Assembly: GCF_021352225.1 (NCBI RefSeq)
Contig: NZ_JAAUVI010000001.1
Location: forward strand, 1,088,191 to 1,152,190
Direction: 5' to 3'
DNA: 64,000 nucleotides
Source: Methylobacterium sp. C25
Lineage (GTDB): Bacteria; Pseudomonadota; Alphaproteobacteria; Rhizobiales; Beijerinckiaceae
Every line of letters starts with the position of its first letter. The first letter of the stretch is position 1. The position numbers and the translations under genes are program-made. Positions 43,736 through 52,773 of the stretch are shown here, in pieces. The notes below the pieces were generated by a model, which was not told where the DNA came from, did no database searches, and was given only the letters and a program-made list of their open reading frames with translations.

Positions 43736-44566
43736 ATGAGTCGCAGCTACTTCCATCTTCATCTCGTGTCGGATTCGACGGGCGAGACGTTGATTAATGT
43801 CGGGCGCGCAGCTGCTGCCCAGTATGAAGGCGTATCTGCGATCGAGCATGTTTACCCGCTGGTACGATCGCGGGCGCAGCTAGAGCGGGTAGTGTCGGAG
43901 ATCCAGGCGGCGCCGGGACTCGTCCTCTACACGCTCGTCGATGATGAGCTGACCTCACGGCTGGAAGAAGCATGCCGCGAAACCGGTTCGCCGACGCTCA
44001 ATGTGTTGCAGCCGGTTCATGCGCTGTTGCGCTCTTATCTCGGCGCCAATTCGACGGCACGGCCAGGCGCCCAGCACATGCTCAATGCGGAGTACTTCAA
44101 ACGTATCGACGCAATGAATTTTACGCTCGCGCATGATGACGGCAATCTGCCACCGAATATCGATGAGGCGGATGTCGTGCTTGTCGGTGTGAGTCGGACG
44201 TCGAAAACTCCGACTTCGATTTACCTCGCAAATCGTGGTTTAAAGACCGCCAATTTTCCGCTTGTACCGTCCATGCCGTTGCCTACGGCGCTTGCCGAGA
44301 CTCGCAAACCTCTCGTGGTCGGATTGATCGCGTCGCCAGAACGCATCGTCCACATACGGCAGAACCGTCTTCTCAGCCTCAAAGCTGACGATAACTCGAT
44401 GTATATCGATCGCGAGGCTGTGGCTGATGAAATTGCTGCGTCACGCCGCCTATGCGCGAAACAACGTTGGCCGACCATCGATGTAACACGCCGTTCGATC
44501 GAAGAAACTGCAGCAGCTATTCTCGATCTTTATCGTGAGCATCGGCTCAAGTTCATTGCGACGTAA
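43736..44566 (+). CDS. ppsR: Pyruvate, phosphate dikinase regulatory-type kinase/phosphorylase (DUF299)
   Basis: 276 residues. The DUF299 hallmarks are [20 protein letters not shown] at the start and the P-loop-like GVSRTSKT at 151-158. These bifunctional enzymes use ADP to phosphorylate, and Pi to reactivate, PEP synthetase or PPDK. The alphaproteobacterial member is the RP001 homologue that flanks the origin. It starts the rightward run ppsR-maf-CDF-aroE-coaE-dnaQ, and its end is 7 bp from the maf start. Confidence 0.9.
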   Translation: MSRSYFHLHLVSDSTGETLINVGRAAAAQYEGVSAIEHVYPLVRSRAQLERVVSEIQAAPGLVLYTLVDDELTSRLEEACRETGSPTLNVLQPVHALLRSYLGANSTARPGAQHMLNAEYFKRIDAMNFTLAHDDGNLPPNIDEADVVLVGVSRTSKTPTSIYLANRGLKTANFPLVPSMPLPTALAETRKPLVVGLIASPERIVHIRQNRLLSLKADDNSMYIDREAVADEIAASRRLCAKQRWPTIDVTRRSIEETAAAILDLYREHRLKFIAT

Positions 44567-44573
44567 ATTACCG

Positions 44574-45200
44574 ATGTCAGGACAATTGCAGCCTTTGTGG
44601 CTGCCAAAATCTCCGCTGGTTCTGGCTTCCGGCAGTCGAACAAGAGCAGAGCTTTTAGCCAATGCCGGGCTTATTGCAGAGGTCATTAAGCCTGCTGTCA
44701 ATGAACGAGCCATCGAAGCGGCGGGAACAGATCTGAATCCAATCGACCTTGCTTGCCGTCTCGCAAAGGCAAAAGCGAAAGAAGTTTCGGATCGTTATCC
44801 AGGTCACATTACGATCGGTGCAGATCAGGTTTTGGATGTCGATGGGACGGTTTTTCACAAAGCAGCGAATTTGGCCGAAGGTGCAAATCATCTGAACCTT
44901 CTGCAGGGGCGCAGCCACGCTCTCCACTCTGCGGTGGCCATCGTCACTGATGGGTCATCGGAGGTTTTTTATGACACCGCGCGGCTCACGATGCGCAGTC
45001 TCAGCTCAGAGGCAATCGCAGCCTACGTTCTTGCTGCTGGTGAGACTCGGGTAACGTCGAGTGTCGGGGGTTACCAACTCGAAGGGCTGGGTATCCATCT
45101 GTTCGAACGGATCGAGGGAGATCATTCGACGGTACTTGGACTGCCATTGCTTCCGCTGCTCGCGAAACTCCGCGCGATGGGCGTACTGGGAATCGGATGA
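44574..45200 (+). CDS. maf: Maf-family nucleotide pyrophosphatase
   Basis: 208 residues from the ATG at 44574; an earlier frame start at 44535 lies inside ppsR. Maf motifs: LASGSRTRAELLANAGL (SxSxxR), AVNERAIEAA (usually DER/DEx, here NER), ITIGADQVLDVDG and SVGGYQLEGLG. Maf proteins hydrolyse non-canonical or modified nucleoside triphosphates and affect septation. The GADQ form fits the YceF-like alphaproteobacterial branch. Base composition is noticeably lower in GC than genes elsewhere in the window. It overlaps the next gene by 4 bp (ATGA). Confidence 0.88.
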   Translation: MSGQLQPLWLPKSPLVLASGSRTRAELLANAGLIAEVIKPAVNERAIEAAGTDLNPIDLACRLAKAKAKEVSDRYPGHITIGADQVLDVDGTVFHKAANLAEGANHLNLLQGRSHALHSAVAIVTDGSSEVFYDTARLTMRSLSSEAIAAYVLAAGETRVTSSVGGYQLEGLGIHLFERIEGDHSTVLGLPLLPLLAKLRAMGVLGIG

Positions 45201-46147
45201 CGAAGGTCCAAAACTCCTATTCAGCGCACCATGATCATGATCATCCACCGGGTGCTCATCATCATCATGTACCGAAAGATTTCGGGCGAGCCTTTGCAAT
45301 AGGCATTGGACTAAATTTCGGCTTTGTCGTTATCGAAGCTGGCTACGGCATTTTAAGCAATTCAGTAGCGCTTATTGCTGATGCTGGTCATAATCTATCG
45401 GATGTACTTGGGCTGGTTGCAGCTTGGGTTGCCTCGGTACTGGTAAGAAAACGTCCCAGTGTAAGGTTCACTTATGGGTTGCGAGGATCTTCGATCCTGG
45501 CTGCCCTGTTTAATGCTGTGTTCCTGTTGATTGCGACAGGAGCCATCATTCTCGAAGCTTTGCAACGCTTCTTTACGACTACGCCAGTAGCGGGGACGAC
45601 CGTCATGGTCGTGGCGGCTATTGGCATCGCAATTAATGGTTTTACCGCTTGGCTTTTCGCTGCGGGCGGAAAAAACGATATTAATATTCGCGGTGCCTAC
45701 CTGCACATGATGGCTGATGCAGTGGTGTCGTTGGGCGTGGTACTATCCGGATTTGTTATCCTCGTCACGGGGATCAATTGGATTGACCCGCTCGTTAGTA
45801 TTGTCATCTCTCTGCTGATCGTCTGGACTACGTGGGGGCTTTTGCGAGATAGCTTAAGCATGGCGCTGTCTGCTGTACCGCCGGGGATTGATCCAGTTGC
45901 CGTAAGAGCAATGTTGAACGATCGTCCCGGTGTATCAACACTGCATGATATGCACATTTGGTCGATGAGTACTACCGAGATTGCGCTGACTGCACACTTG
46001 GTCACGGATCAAGAAACATTGAGCGCAGACTTTTTACGGGAAACTGCTCGAGAATTACGGGAGAGATTCGGCATCGTTCACGCGACCTTGCAGATTGAGC
46101 AACTTGGCATCGGTGATTGTACTCTGCCCACGGAGTGTGAAGGGTAA
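45197..46147 (+). CDS. Cation diffusion facilitator (zinc-type CDF) metal exporter
   Basis: 316 residues with six hydrophobic segments and a His-rich N-terminus (HHDHDHPPGAHHHH). The metal sites in helices 2 and 5 show the zinc-type HxxxD arrangement: ALIADAGHNLSDVLGLVAAW and AYLHMMADAVVSLGV. It likely exports Zn2+ from the cytoplasm (CzcD/ZitB group). The GC content is near 50 percent, far below most of the window. It sits between maf and aroE, which are adjacent in relatives, so it looks inserted. Both its ends overlap neighbours (ATGA, TAATG). Confidence 0.92.
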   Translation: MTKVQNSYSAHHDHDHPPGAHHHHVPKDFGRAFAIGIGLNFGFVVIEAGYGILSNSVALIADAGHNLSDVLGLVAAWVASVLVRKRPSVRFTYGLRGSSILAALFNAVFLLIATGAIILEALQRFFTTTPVAGTTVMVVAAIGIAINGFTAWLFAAGGKNDINIRGAYLHMMADAVVSLGVVLSGFVILVTGINWIDPLVSIVISLLIVWTTWGLLRDSLSMALSAVPPGIDPVAVRAMLNDRPGVSTLHDMHIWSMSTTEIALTAHLVTDQETLSADFLRETARELRERFGIVHATLQIEQLGIGDCTLPTECEG

Positions 46148-46980
46148 TGCGGAAAGCTTTCGTTGTTGGCCACCCTATTGCTCATTCACGCTCGCCATTG
46201 ATTCATGGCTATTGGCTGCAGAATCTTCACATCGAGGGTTCTTACGTGCGGATAGATATATTGCCCGAGGATTTCGATGCTTTCGTGCACGGAGTCGCTG
46301 AATCCGGGTTTGCTGGCGGCAATGTCACGATTCCGCACAAGGAAGCTGCGTATCGGTTGGTCGATAGGCTGACGCCGAGAGCGCAGAAAATTGGAGCGGT
46401 GAACACACTCGTGGTCAGTGAGGACGGCATCCTCGGCGACAACACCGATGCGCCGGGGTTCGTCGCTCATGTGGATCAGACCCTTGGGAATGACTGGCTG
46501 CGGCGATGCGGTGGGACCGTGTTGATTCTGGGAGCTGGCGGTGCCGCTCGGGCTATCGTTGCGGGGCTCGCAGAGCGAGGAGTTGACCGAATTCTGATTG
46601 CAAATCGCAGTCAGGATCGCGCCCGTTCCCTGATCGAAATTGAGCCTGAGCGGATCGAAGTGATCGAATGGAGCACTGTGCCTCAGGCGCTTCTTGAGAC
46701 AGGGCTTCTCGTCAACACCACGTCACTCGGTATGATAGGTCACGCGCCACTGGACATATCACTCGATGCGCTACCGGCTACCGCAGCCGTAGCGGATATC
46801 GTTTATGCTCCTCTCGAGACGACACTTCTTAAAACAGCGCGTGCACGAGGTCTTGCGACTGTCGATGGTCTCGGCATGCTGCTCCATCAGGCGGTCCCGG
46901 GTTTCGAAGCATGGTTCGGAACTCGCCCACAGGTGACGCCGGAATTGCGTGATCTGGTCGTTGCTGATCTCTCTCGATGA
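46147..46980 (+). CDS. aroE: Shikimate dehydrogenase
   Basis: 277 residues. Substrate-site motifs: VVGHPIAHSRSPLIHGYWL, NVTIPHKEAAYRLVD (catalytic Lys), DNTDAPGF (Asp) and the NADP loop LGAGGAARAIV. It reduces 3-dehydroshikimate with NADPH in aromatic amino-acid synthesis. It shares one base with the CDF stop (TAATG) and 4 bp with coaE (ATGA). Confidence 0.96.
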   Translation: MRKAFVVGHPIAHSRSPLIHGYWLQNLHIEGSYVRIDILPEDFDAFVHGVAESGFAGGNVTIPHKEAAYRLVDRLTPRAQKIGAVNTLVVSEDGILGDNTDAPGFVAHVDQTLGNDWLRRCGGTVLILGAGGAARAIVAGLAERGVDRILIANRSQDRARSLIEIEPERIEVIEWSTVPQALLETGLLVNTTSLGMIGHAPLDISLDALPATAAVADIVYAPLETTLLKTARARGLATVDGLGMLLHQAVPGFEAWFGTRPQVTPELRDLVVADLSR

Positions 46981-47600
46981 ATAAACCGAAAGCTCGCCGT
47001 AATCGGCCAAGGGTCGTTCTTGGACTCACTGGTTCGATCGGTATGGGAAAGTCCGCGACGGCGGCGCTTTTCGTGAAGCACGATGTTCCGGTTCACGATG
47101 CCGATGCGGCGGTTCACCGGTTGTACAATGCAGGCGGTGCGGCGGCAGAGGCAATTGGCCAGGCATTTCCGGGAAGTCTAAGGCCGGATGGCAGTGTGGA
47201 TCGCGACCGGCTGCGTCAGATCGTGCTGGATCAACCTGAAAAGCTGCAAAGACTTGAGGCGTTGATCCATCCCCTGGTTGCAGAGGAAAGTCGTACTTTT
47301 CTCGCTCGATACGCGGAAGTACCACTCGTCGTTCTCGATATCCCTCTTCTGTTCGAAACTGGTGCCGAACGACATTGCGACGCAGTCTTTGTCGTCAGCG
47401 CTCCGCCCGAAGTGCAGCGGGCGCGTGTCCTTGCACGTCCTGGCATGACCGAGGCTGCGTTCGATGCCATCCTCGGCAAGCAGATGCCCGATGCTGAGAA
47501 ACGAGCGCGAGCGGATTTCGTGATCGATACGAGTCTCGGTTTTGCTCGCGCTGAAGCTGAGGTCGTTGCTCTCATCGCGCGGCTGACCGATTCAGGCTAG
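46977..47600 (+). CDS. coaE: Dephospho-CoA kinase
   Basis: 207 residues. P-loop GLTGSIGMGKSATAALF, the DADAAVHRLY motif and VLDIPLLFETGAERHCDAVF are those of CoaE, which phosphorylates dephospho-CoA in the last step of CoA synthesis. The start overlaps the aroE stop. The order aroE-coaE-dnaQ near the origin is conserved in many alphaproteobacteria. Confidence 0.96.
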   Translation: MNKPKARRNRPRVVLGLTGSIGMGKSATAALFVKHDVPVHDADAAVHRLYNAGGAAAEAIGQAFPGSLRPDGSVDRDRLRQIVLDQPEKLQRLEALIHPLVAEESRTFLARYAEVPLVVLDIPLLFETGAERHCDAVFVVSAPPEVQRARVLARPGMTEAAFDAILGKQMPDAEKRARADFVIDTSLGFARAEAEVVALIARLTDSG

Positions 47601-47632
47601 GGTCGCTCACCTTCCATGCGAAACCCAAAAAT

Positions 47633-48367
47633 ATGCTGCGCGAAATCGTTCTCGATACCGAGACCACCGGCACGGATGCAAAGGGTGGCGATCGCCTGAT
47701 CGAGATCGGCTGTGTCGAGCTGATCAATCACATCCGCACTGGCAAAACCTTCCATTGCTTCGTGAATCCTCAACGTGCGGTGTCGGAGGGAGCATTTGCA
47801 GTGCATGGTCTGTCCGACGCGTTTCTTTCGGACAAGCCGGTCTTTGCCAATATCGTTGACGCTTTTCTCGAGTTTTGTGGCGATGCGCGTCTGGTGATTC
47901 ATAACGCGGCTTTCGACGTTGGCTTCCTGAACATGGAATATGCTCGGCTGAAGCCGTCTGCACCCCAGCCCATTCTTCTGGAAGATGTGGTGGACACGTT
48001 GGCGCTCGCACGACGCCGTCATCCGGGCGCAGCCAATAATCTCGATGCTTTGTGCAACCGCTACGGCATCGACAACACCAAGCGGACAAAGCACGGGGCT
48101 CTACTCGACGCAGAGATTTTGGCGGAGGTCTATGTCGAACTCCTGGGCGGCAAGCAGACGAGCCTCGGCCTCGCGACTATGGTTTCCGACACCGCCGAGT
48201 CCAGCGATGTGATGCTAGACATACCGGATGAAGGTTCTTCTGTTTCTATTCGACCAATGCGTAACCGCCTCACCGAAATCGAACGAGAGCGCCACATGAC
48301 GTTCATCGCTACGCTCGGCGGTAATGCGATCTGGCGAAACTATCTCGGCGAAGAAAGCACGGACTGA
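47633..48367 (+). CDS. dnaQ: DNA polymerase III epsilon subunit (3'-5' proofreading exonuclease)
   Basis: 244 residues of the DEDDh exonuclease fold: IVLDTETTGTD (residues about 5-15), VIHNAAFDVGFLNMEY and the final KHGALLDAEILAEVYVELLGG with catalytic His/Asp. It proofreads during replication as part of the polymerase III core. It is 32 bp after coaE. In several relatives secB follows on the other strand; no secB is seen here. Confidence 0.95.
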   Translation: MLREIVLDTETTGTDAKGGDRLIEIGCVELINHIRTGKTFHCFVNPQRAVSEGAFAVHGLSDAFLSDKPVFANIVDAFLEFCGDARLVIHNAAFDVGFLNMEYARLKPSAPQPILLEDVVDTLALARRRHPGAANNLDALCNRYGIDNTKRTKHGALLDAEILAEVYVELLGGKQTSLGLATMVSDTAESSDVMLDIPDEGSSVSIRPMRNRLTEIERERHMTFIATLGGNAIWRNYLGEESTD

Positions 48368-48462
48368 GCAGCCCGACGGCTTCGCTGTCGTCGAGACTCC
48401 ATATTGCATCGCAGCAATCATACTCCATATACCATCCATGTGGATGGCGGAGAGCTGATCGG

Positions 48463-48870
48463 ATGCGGCAGGCAGTCTCGAAACCGGGCGATACAGAGAA
48501 AATTACGATCAATCTCGGGCACGTCGACCTCGGGCATATCGACCTTCTGGTTTCGGAAGGCGTCTATGCCAATCGCAGTGATTTCATACGCACTGCGATC
48601 CGCAATCAGGTTGAACGCCATGCCGACGTGACCCGGCAGTCGATCGCTCGAAAGAGCGTCGAGCTCGGGCTCAGGCATTATCGGCGATCCGAGTTAGAGG
48701 CCTTGCTCGCGGCCGGTGAGATGCTCGACATCCGTGTGCTCGGACTTGCGGTAATCGAGCCCGATATATCCCCGGAGCTCGCTCGGGCAACTATTGGATC
48801 GGTCGAGGTTCTTGGAAGCTTGCAAGCCAGTTTGGCGGTTCGCGAAGCATTGGCCGACCGGCTGCGCTGA
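48463..48870 (+). CDS. Ribbon-helix-helix (CopG-like) regulator
   Basis: 135 residues. The N-terminal RHH motif is EKITINLGHVDLGHIDLLVS (strand, helix 1) followed by GVYANRSDFIRTAIRNQVERH (helix 2), the typical dimeric DNA-binding ribbon. The C-terminal half is a longer partner-binding region (RRSELEALLAAGEMLDIRVLG). It is 82 bp upstream of a PHB-depolymerase-type esterase gene; this pairing recurs in Rhizobiales, so it may regulate that gene (inference). Confidence 0.8.
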   Translation: MRQAVSKPGDTEKITINLGHVDLGHIDLLVSEGVYANRSDFIRTAIRNQVERHADVTRQSIARKSVELGLRHYRRSELEALLAAGEMLDIRVLGLAVIEPDISPELARATIGSVEVLGSLQASLAVREALADRLR

Positions 48871-48952
48871 CACCTTCGTTGATACGGTCTTTTCTCGTTT
48901 GGTGTCAGGCGTGTCGCCCCCGTTTTTGTAGACTTTCGCGGAAAGCAATCCG

Positions 48953-50134
48953 ATGACTGAACGCGGCTTCAAGATTCCCGATCTTGCCAGTCTTACAGAA
49001 GCCAGCCGACTCGTTCGTAATGGACGATTTGGCGAAGCCTCGGCGCTGATCCAACGTAACCTTTCTAATGTTTCGGAAGGAGCGGAAGCTGCGCGATCAG
49101 GCATCACGCAAGCAGATCGCCACGCTGCGATTTTGCCAGAGCGCTTCCGTGAAGGATTGGGGCAACTGTTTCGGGGTTTACGAGGACCTCTGGCCGTTAA
49201 AGGACTGAAAGGTTTCGAGTTTCACGGGCTACAGCCTGAACCCGAAAGTCATTCTGATGATCGGTTCGTTACGAGGAGTTTCAGCAACGCGGCAGGAGCT
49301 CGAGACTACAAGCTGTTCATTCCGACAGGTCATGCCGGTCCGCGGCCCCTCATGGTGATGCTGCATGGCTGTACGCAGTCGCCTGACGATTTCGCAAATG
49401 GCACGCGCATGAATGAATTGGCACAGCAGGACGGGATCTATGTCGCCTATCCGGAGCAGATTCGTGGTGCCAACGCACAGAAGTGCTGGAACTGGTTCGA
49501 GACCCGCGATCAAGGCCGTGAACATGGCGAGGCTGGTATCATTGCCGGACTGACACGGGCGATCATCGCAGAGCATGCGGTTGATCCATCCCGAGTCTAC
49601 ATTGCCGGATTGTCAGCAGGTGGTGCTGCAGCAGCCAATATTGCGCGTGCCTATCCTGATGTTTTTGCCGGTGTCGGCGTTCATTCTGGATTAGCGGCAG
49701 GTTGCGCCCGCGATCTTTCGTCCGCGTTGATGGCAATGCGTGCCGGGGCTCCGGGAGCTGAGCTACCCGGTGGTGGATCGGGTTTCGGCGCGACGCAGTC
49801 CATCCGTGTTCCCACCATCGTGTTTCATGGCAGCAAGGATACGACGGTAAACCCGCGCAATGGTGATGAAGTGCTGGCTCAAGCCGCTACTGCGAACCTA
49901 TCCAGGAGCGTCGAAAGCGGTGCGCAACCTGGCGGCCATCGCTATACCCGCACGCTCTACCGAGACTTCGACGGCCGAGTGCAAGCCGAATCCTGGCGGG
50001 TTGACGGATCCGGACATGCTTGGTCCGGTGGGAGCGCGACCGGGAGCTACACCGATCCGCTCGGACCAGATGCCTCGCGCGCCATGCTCGATTTCTTCTT
50101 GCAGCACAGGCTTGGCGACAACTTGCAGCCATGA
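48953..50134 (+). CDS. PHB depolymerase-type esterase (extracellular catalytic domain type 1 family)
   Basis: 393 residues. About the first 120 residues are a polar, helical N-terminal extension without a clear signal peptide. The alpha/beta-hydrolase core follows: PLMVMLHGCTQSPDDFANGTRMN (oxyanion), the lipase box GLSAGG with the serine nucleophile, VFHGSKDTTVNPRNG (Asp) and GSGHAWSGGS (His). The family cleaves short-chain polyhydroxyalkanoates or related esters. The lack of a signal suggests it acts inside the cell, or on surface-bound substrates. An RHH regulator gene precedes it. Confidence 0.85.
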   Translation: MTERGFKIPDLASLTEASRLVRNGRFGEASALIQRNLSNVSEGAEAARSGITQADRHAAILPERFREGLGQLFRGLRGPLAVKGLKGFEFHGLQPEPESHSDDRFVTRSFSNAAGARDYKLFIPTGHAGPRPLMVMLHGCTQSPDDFANGTRMNELAQQDGIYVAYPEQIRGANAQKCWNWFETRDQGREHGEAGIIAGLTRAIIAEHAVDPSRVYIAGLSAGGAAAANIARAYPDVFAGVGVHSGLAAGCARDLSSALMAMRAGAPGAELPGGGSGFGATQSIRVPTIVFHGSKDTTVNPRNGDEVLAQAATANLSRSVESGAQPGGHRYTRTLYRDFDGRVQAESWRVDGSGHAWSGGSATGSYTDPLGPDASRAMLDFFLQHRLGDNLQP

Positions 50135-50138
50135 TCCG

Positions 50139-50996
50139 TCAGGTTTTCGGCAGCACCGCGACGTTGTCGATCAAGCGGGTCGTGCCGAGATAGGCTGCCG
50201 TCAAGAGACGGGCAGGGCGTTCGACACGGATGACGGGAAGAAAGGTCTCGATATCGCGCAGTTCGAGGTACTGAACCGGCCCGAAGCCTGCTTTTTCTAA
50301 AGCTGCCATGCCTTTGCTGAGAAGCGGAGCCGCCATGCGGCCGTCAGCGAGCATAGCGGCACTCTCGACCAGTATGGAATGGAGGCGCGGAGCAATGTCA
50401 CGCTCGACCTTGTTCAGATACCGGTTGCGCGAGGACAGTGCGAGGCCGTCCGATTCGCGGATCGTGGGCATCCCGGCGATGGAAACGGGGATGTCGAGAT
50501 CACGCACGACCCGCCGGATCACCTGGAGCTGCTGAAAGTCCTTCTCGCCGAACAGGGCGACATCGGCCCGGGTCTGGTTGATCAGTTTCGTCACTACGGT
50601 GGCGACACCTGAGAAGTGGCCAGGCCTGACGTCGCCACACAGACCTTCGGATGGGCCCGTGAGATCGATCCGGCTGGAGAAGCCAGGCGGATACATGATC
50701 TCGGCACTGGGCAGATAAGCCGCATCGGCCCCCGTCGCCGCCAATGCAGCGAGATCGGCCTCAATGGTCCGCGGGTAGCGTGAAAAGTCTTCCGTTGGAC
50801 CAAACTGCGTCGGGTTCACGAAAATGCTCGCCACGACCCGCTGGCCGAGCGTTCTGGCATGAGCGACGAGGGCGCGATGGCCCTCGTGCAGTGCTCCCAT
50901 GGTCGGTACCAGTACGATCTGTTCGCCCCGGGCGTGCCAGGCATCAGCCTGCTCGCGCATCGCGGTGATGGTCTCGAGAACGGGGATGGCAGACAA
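50139..50996 (-). CDS. panC: Pantothenate synthetase (pantoate-beta-alanine ligase)
   Basis: 285 residues. The class-I nucleotidyltransferase-like motif VPTMGALHEGHRALV is present, with VASIFVNPTQFGPTEDFSRYP and the second signature LALSSRNRYL. It condenses pantoate and beta-alanine with ATP to pantothenate, the step after PanE. It converges with the esterase gene, 4 bp between stops. panB and panD are not in the window. Confidence 0.95.
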   Translation of the reverse strand: MSAIPVLETITAMREQADAWHARGEQIVLVPTMGALHEGHRALVAHARTLGQRVVASIFVNPTQFGPTEDFSRYPRTIEADLAALAATGADAAYLPSAEIMYPPGFSSRIDLTGPSEGLCGDVRPGHFSGVATVVTKLINQTRADVALFGEKDFQQLQVIRRVVRDLDIPVSIAGMPTIRESDGLALSSRNRYLNKVERDIAPRLHSILVESAAMLADGRMAAPLLSKGMAALEKAGFGPVQYLELRDIETFLPVIRVERPARLLTAAYLGTTRLIDNVAVLPKT

Positions 50997-51043
50997 GACG
51001 GCGGACTCCAGGTTCGCCGGCGGATGTAATCGCGAGGCTGCCG

Positions 51044-52714
51044 CTACGCCACCGCGTCCCAGGTCTCGGTGATCACCTTGCTTGCATGCGAGAGGCGCGC
51101 CCGCAGCACCACGTCACCTGGAGGAAGCGGGTTGGGTGGCCGGTACTCTGCATAGAGCCGCCAGCCGCCAGTCTGTGGCACCCGCTCTGTGAAGGGATCT
51201 ACGAAGGCGCCGGCGCTCGCGGACAGGGCAACGTCCACTTGGGCCTTCGGATCGGTTGGCAGGCCTTCGCCTTCGAAATCGATCACATAAAGCCGACGTT
51301 GAGGACTGGGCGGGTTGGTCGGGCGTAAGCGCTCGGCTGATCCGATACGGGTCGAGACCACACGGGCTGGTGGGCTGCCGAGCAAGGGGACGGGCTCGGC
51401 CCCGACCGTCGTCAGGCCATAGGCCAGTTCGATCGCCTGACCTGGCGCCGGTTTGGCCGAAGGCACGAACGCAGCGACGATGTTGTCGGTGTATTCCTCG
51501 CGCGAGGGAATCTCGAAGAGCTGCACAGCCCCGGATGCGAAGACGGTGCTTCCCGATTCCGGTTTGACCCAGAGTCCCGGCCGATCCTCGTGGCGAGCCT
51601 GCACATCGAGATAGTCGGCGAAGCGCCGGTCCCGCTGGAGCAGGCCGAAACCCTTGAGAGGTGTTGCCTCGAATGCCGAAATCGCCGTGGATGCCCGTCC
51701 GTTGACGAGCGGCCGCCAGAGCCGATCGCCTTGCGTCTCGACCGAAAGGCCATCGGAATCGTGCACTTGTGGACGGAAGTCGTCGAAAGCTTCCGCGTTA
51801 CGCGCACCGGCTCCGTTCTGCCCGTGCAGGAACATGCTGGTCAGCGGCGCAAGACCAAGCCGCGCGATCTCGCGACGAGGATGTAGCGAGGCCGTAACGG
51901 CTATATGCGCAGTCTCGCCTGGCGTGACCACGAAGCGATAGGCACCCGAGAGGCTCGGCCCGTCGAGGAGCGCCAGAACCGTGATCGTGACCTCGTCGCT
52001 GGAGGGTTCCACGATGCGGAAGGCCGTGAAGTCCGGAAACTCCTCTGAACCTGGTCCGAAGGTGTTGACGGCCACTCCCCGCGCCGAGAGGCCGTAAGTC
52101 TGTCCTCGACCGCGCAGCCGGAAATACGAGGCGCCGAGGAAGACCAGAAACTCCTCCTGCGCATCGGGCTTGGCAGCGTCGAAGGCGGTGTTCAGGCGAA
52201 AGCCGGCATAGCCGAGGGAGGTTGAAAAGGTGCGTCCCTGCAGGGTGGAGCCGAGATCGAACAGGCTCGAATCGTAGTCGAGTCGACGTGCGGTTCCATC
52301 CCGGGCCTGTATGAGGATGTCGACGCGCTTCTTCTGCAGGAACCCGCGATGGAACGGCTGCAGGGAAAAACGCCGGCCGACATGGATCGTCTTTTCAGGC
52401 CGGAAGGTAATGCGCTGATAGGCGTCGTAATTGAGCGCTGCGAGTTCCTGCGGCAGGTCTTCGGGAGCCGGGCGATAGGGCTCGGCGGCGAGCGTCCTGG
52501 CGCGCTCGATGAAGGCTTCGTAGCTCGCAGGAGCGTTGGTCAGAACGGAATCCTGACTCTGCGCCATCGTTCTGGCACCATTCAGGTCATAGGCACTAGG
52601 CAGGAACGTGCCCGCAACCGATGCGAGCGACGTTTGCAGCAATCCTCGCCGCGAGAAGCGAGTCTCCCGGGTCTCCTCTGTCCGGGTCGAAGCACTCTCG
52701 GGGCACTCGCGCAT
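51044..52714 (-). CDS. opgD: Periplasmic glucan biosynthesis protein (OpgG/OpgD family), Tat-exported
   Basis: 556 residues. The N-terminus carries a twin-arginine signal (TRFSRRGLLQTSLASVAGTF), as in OpgD rather than OpgG. The MdoG domain has DLPQELAALNYDAYQRITFRPEK, FRLNTAFD and a long beta-rich body with RLRGRGQTYGLSARG. OpgG/OpgD are periplasmic proteins that shape osmoregulated periplasmic glucans made by OpgH. The opgH gene is divergent, 59 bp away, instead of downstream as in enterobacteria. Confidence 0.9.
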   Translation of the reverse strand: MRECPESASTRTEETRETRFSRRGLLQTSLASVAGTFLPSAYDLNGARTMAQSQDSVLTNAPASYEAFIERARTLAAEPYRPAPEDLPQELAALNYDAYQRITFRPEKTIHVGRRFSLQPFHRGFLQKKRVDILIQARDGTARRLDYDSSLFDLGSTLQGRTFSTSLGYAGFRLNTAFDAAKPDAQEEFLVFLGASYFRLRGRGQTYGLSARGVAVNTFGPGSEEFPDFTAFRIVEPSSDEVTITVLALLDGPSLSGAYRFVVTPGETAHIAVTASLHPRREIARLGLAPLTSMFLHGQNGAGARNAEAFDDFRPQVHDSDGLSVETQGDRLWRPLVNGRASTAISAFEATPLKGFGLLQRDRRFADYLDVQARHEDRPGLWVKPESGSTVFASGAVQLFEIPSREEYTDNIVAAFVPSAKPAPGQAIELAYGLTTVGAEPVPLLGSPPARVVSTRIGSAERLRPTNPPSPQRRLYVIDFEGEGLPTDPKAQVDVALSASAGAFVDPFTERVPQTGGWRLYAEYRPPNPLPPGDVVLRARLSHASKVITETWDAVA

Positions 52715-52773
52715 CCATCCTCCTGATCCGGGCGGGTGGTCCCGGTCTTCATCGAGAGCCCTCGCGACCCGCC

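Noticed and set aside
43469..43849. Open frames on both strands across the predicted origin
   Set aside because: They have no ribosome-binding site or known domain, overlap each other and run into ppsR; the region is better explained as non-coding origin DNA.
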